Shown here: positions 62,768 to 64,000 of the stretch, piece after piece
How the letters are laid out: every line of letters begins with the position of its first letter
Numbering within the stretch: the first letter of the stretch is position 1
NCBI RefSeq assembly: GCF_000340565.2
Contig: NZ_CP007203.1
Coordinates: 3,266,955 to 3,330,954, forward strand
DNA: 64,000 nt
Direction: 5' to 3'
Source: Nodularia spumigena CCY9414
Lineage (GTDB): Bacteria > Cyanobacteriota > Cyanobacteriia > Cyanobacteriales > Nostocaceae
Notes under the pieces: generated by a model
The model's database searches: none
Told to the model about the DNA's origin: nothing
The model's input: the letters and a program-made list of their open reading frames with translations, nothing else
Program-made: the position numbers and the translations under genes

Positions 62768-63205
62768 TTAAGCTCTGACTTCTTCAGGCCAGAGTTCTCG
62801 CAAAGCCGGCGGTAACATATTGATAACGTCTTCAATTTCACCTCTGGTAATGCGTTCAGCCAGTAGCTGGAATACCGCACGCACTACACGTTCCGCATCA
62901 ACTTCGGGGTCTGTGTTGCGGAAATAATCACGGATATGCTGTAAAAATGCTTCTTTATTCCTTTCTTTGGTGGGAGTTGCTCCAGGTCGCCAGTTTTCGT
63001 AATAAAATCCCCCTAAGAGAATGGGTAACTGCGCTCCTAAATGTGCCGCTTCTGGTACAGTCAGGCGATCGCGCAAAGCGTGTAATGTAGCACGCAACGC
63101 CTGAAAGACTTGGTGTTTACTTTCCCAGCCGAGCTTATTACACAAGTCATTTACCCAAGGAATTGTCGTTTGAATTGTGGTATCAAAAATATCCAGTCCT
63201 GTCAT
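62768..63205 (-). CDS. DUF2267 family protein (second of two)
   Basis: The 145-residue protein from ATG 63205 contains TTIPWVNDLCNKLGWESKHQVFQALRATLHALRDRL, then LLGGFYYENWRPG and DAERVVRAVFQLLAERI, the two-half DUF2267 pattern. It lies 22 bases upstream of the other DUF2267 gene on the same strand, a tandem paralogue pair. ATG at 63211 is an alternative start. Function unknown. Confidence 0.82.
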   Translation of the reverse strand: MTGLDIFDTTIQTTIPWVNDLCNKLGWESKHQVFQALRATLHALRDRLTVPEAAHLGAQLPILLGGFYYENWRPGATPTKERNKEAFLQHIRDYFRNTDPEVDAERVVRAVFQLLAERITRGEIEDVINMLPPALRELWPEEVRA

Positions 63206-63524
63206 TGTCATAGCGATCGCTCCTGTCAAATACCTTGAATTAGCAAGGGTGAGACGCACCGAATCAGTCCCGACTCTTCAGGCTTCACGGCTTTTCATGT
63301 CCTCAAGTCCATCCTAAGAACTTAGAAGTCGCTTCTCCTCTGACTAATGGTGTGTGATACCTGATTTACCGCTCTGTCTAAGGGATTGAGTCCTTGTTAA
63401 ACCTAACTGTGAAATAAATTACACCACAATACCCGACAAAAATAGTCGGGTATGTTTGACGAGTATTTTGACTCATGTTAGTATCAGACGATAGTTGACT
63501 AACAAAACAGGGAAGGCTTCATTT
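63206..63524. promoter_or_regulatory. Divergent promoter region between DUF2267 genes and thrC
   Basis: About 320 bases without a gene. It contains a hairpin (63429-63453) upstream of thrC and GC-balanced sequence near the DUF2267 start. Confidence 0.45.
63429..63453 (+). promoter_or_regulatory. Hairpin upstream of thrC
   Basis: ATACCCGAC (63429-63437) and GTCGGGTAT (63445-63453) form a perfect 9-bp stem with the loop AAAAATA, then GTTTGA. It lies about 70 bases before the thrC ATG. It could be an attenuator-like element or a terminator of upstream transcription; no leader peptide was found. Confidence 0.45.
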
Positions 63525-64000
63525 ATGACTCAGGCAATCACCAAAGATACCCAATCAACAACTTCGACTTTAAAAGCTTTAAAGTGTAAAGAATGTGGTA
63601 CGGAATACGAACTTAAAGCCAGTCATGTCTGTGAGTTATGCTTTGGACCACTAGAAGTCAAGTATGATTTCAGTGAGTTACGTCTGACGATTACCCGTGA
63701 AAAAATTGCCGCCGGTCCCAATTCCATTTGGCGCTACCGTCCCTTTTTGCCAGTCGCAACTAATAATGTAATTGATGTGGGAACAGGTATGACTCCCCTG
63801 GTACGTTCCCATCGCCTGGCTCGTCGCCTGGGTTTAAATCAGCTTTATATTAAAAATGATGCAGTAAATATGCCCACCCTGAGCTTTAAAGATCGGGTGG
63901 TGTCAGTGGCTCTCAGCCGAGCGCGTGAATTAGGTTTTACCACCGTTTCTTGTGCTAGCACTGGTAACTTGGCTAATTCTACAGCTGCGATCGCCGCTCA
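63525..64000 (+). CDS. thrC: Threonine synthase (5' part; runs off the window)
   Basis: About 158 codons are present. The N-terminus holds a zinc ribbon CKECGTEYELKASHVCELC, found in one class of threonine synthases, then GMTPLVRSHRLARRLGLNQLYIKND, and the PLP lysine in MPTLSFKDRVVSVAL, then SCASTGNLANSTAA. It converts O-phosphohomoserine to threonine and needs PLP. The ATG at 63525 was set from the reading frame and start context. It has no end in this window. Confidence 0.93.
   Translation, partial: MTQAITKDTQSTTSTLKALKCKECGTEYELKASHVCELCFGPLEVKYDFSELRLTITREKIAAGPNSIWRYRPFLPVATNNVIDVGTGMTPLVRSHRLARRLGLNQLYIKNDAVNMPTLSFKDRVVSVALSRARELGFTTVSCASTGNLANSTAAIAA

Noticed and set aside
63260-63524. 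Riboswitch or tRNA in the thrC leader
   Set aside because: Only one simple hairpin was visible; no cloverleaf or known riboswitch core could be recognised.

Overview
The window is cyanobacterial and most likely from a heterocyst-forming Nostocales genome (Nostoc, Anabaena or Nodularia type). The evidence is the frequent GCGATCGC (HIP1) octamer, pcyA (phycobilin synthesis), chlL/chlN (dark chlorophyll synthesis), an orange carotenoid protein, a PsbP homologue, a devBCA-type exporter, and many heptamer tandem repeats (STRR-like) typical of filamentous cyanobacteria. No replication origin, rRNA or CRISPR array was seen. One tRNA gene, an initiator tRNA-Met, is present.

Layout. 0.1-7.5 kb holds transporters (AEC, chromate, GPH-type), a phosphoribosyltransferase, an S4-domain protein and a methyltransferase, punctuated by three copies of a heptad-flanked repeat whose ends coincide with stop codons. 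7.5-12 kb holds stress-type proteins next to an IS200/IS605-like relic, a small collagen-like secreted protein and a saccharopine-dehydrogenase-like gene. 12.5-15.7 kb is chlL-DUF5331-chlN. 15.7-18.8 kb is an AT-rich defence/addiction island: a toxin-antitoxin pair, a methyltransferase fused to a PD-(D/E)XK-like domain, and a second toxin-antitoxin pair whose YoeB-like toxin is cut by a stop just before its catalytic C-terminus. 19-26.7 kb carries a STAS-sugar transferase fusion, queE, DUF3318, a WcaI-like glycosyltransferase, rsfS-CGLD27, an asparaginase and tRNA-fMet. 26.7-30.5 kb holds a DUF697 GTPase and a convergent type II restriction-modification pair (C5 methylase and Cfr10I/Bse634I-like nuclease). 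30.8-42.2 kb is mostly housekeeping: deoC, recO, an MFS protein, a GT4 glycosyltransferase, ocp, a metalloprotease, secG, gpmI and an ABC-F ATPase.

42.2-50.5 kb is the most plastic part. It holds a 1327-residue mosaic surface/lectin-like protein built from near-identical internal repeats. It also holds an IS607-family element whose recombinase and TnpB are fused into one frame by an internal deletion, an ISL3 transposase fragment, a DUF29 gene cut by the IS607 element, a class III cyclase remnant and a duplicated intergenic segment. A ~290 bp non-autonomous relative of the IS607 element occurs twice. One copy supplies the stop codon of the mosaic protein. The other splits an IS1341-type tnpB at 57.8-59.3 kb, whose RuvC-II glutamate is also changed to lysine. 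50.5-64 kb holds a HAD phosphatase, devBCA, pcyA, maf, psbP, a J-domain protein, moaD-like, two DUF2267 genes and the start of thrC, which runs off the window.

The best candidates for new biology are the IS607/MITE family with its TnpA-TnpB fusion, the stop-codon-associated heptad repeat, the mosaic repeat protein, and the methylase-nuclease fusion between two toxin-antitoxin pairs. All functional calls come from reading motifs by eye; no similarity search was run.
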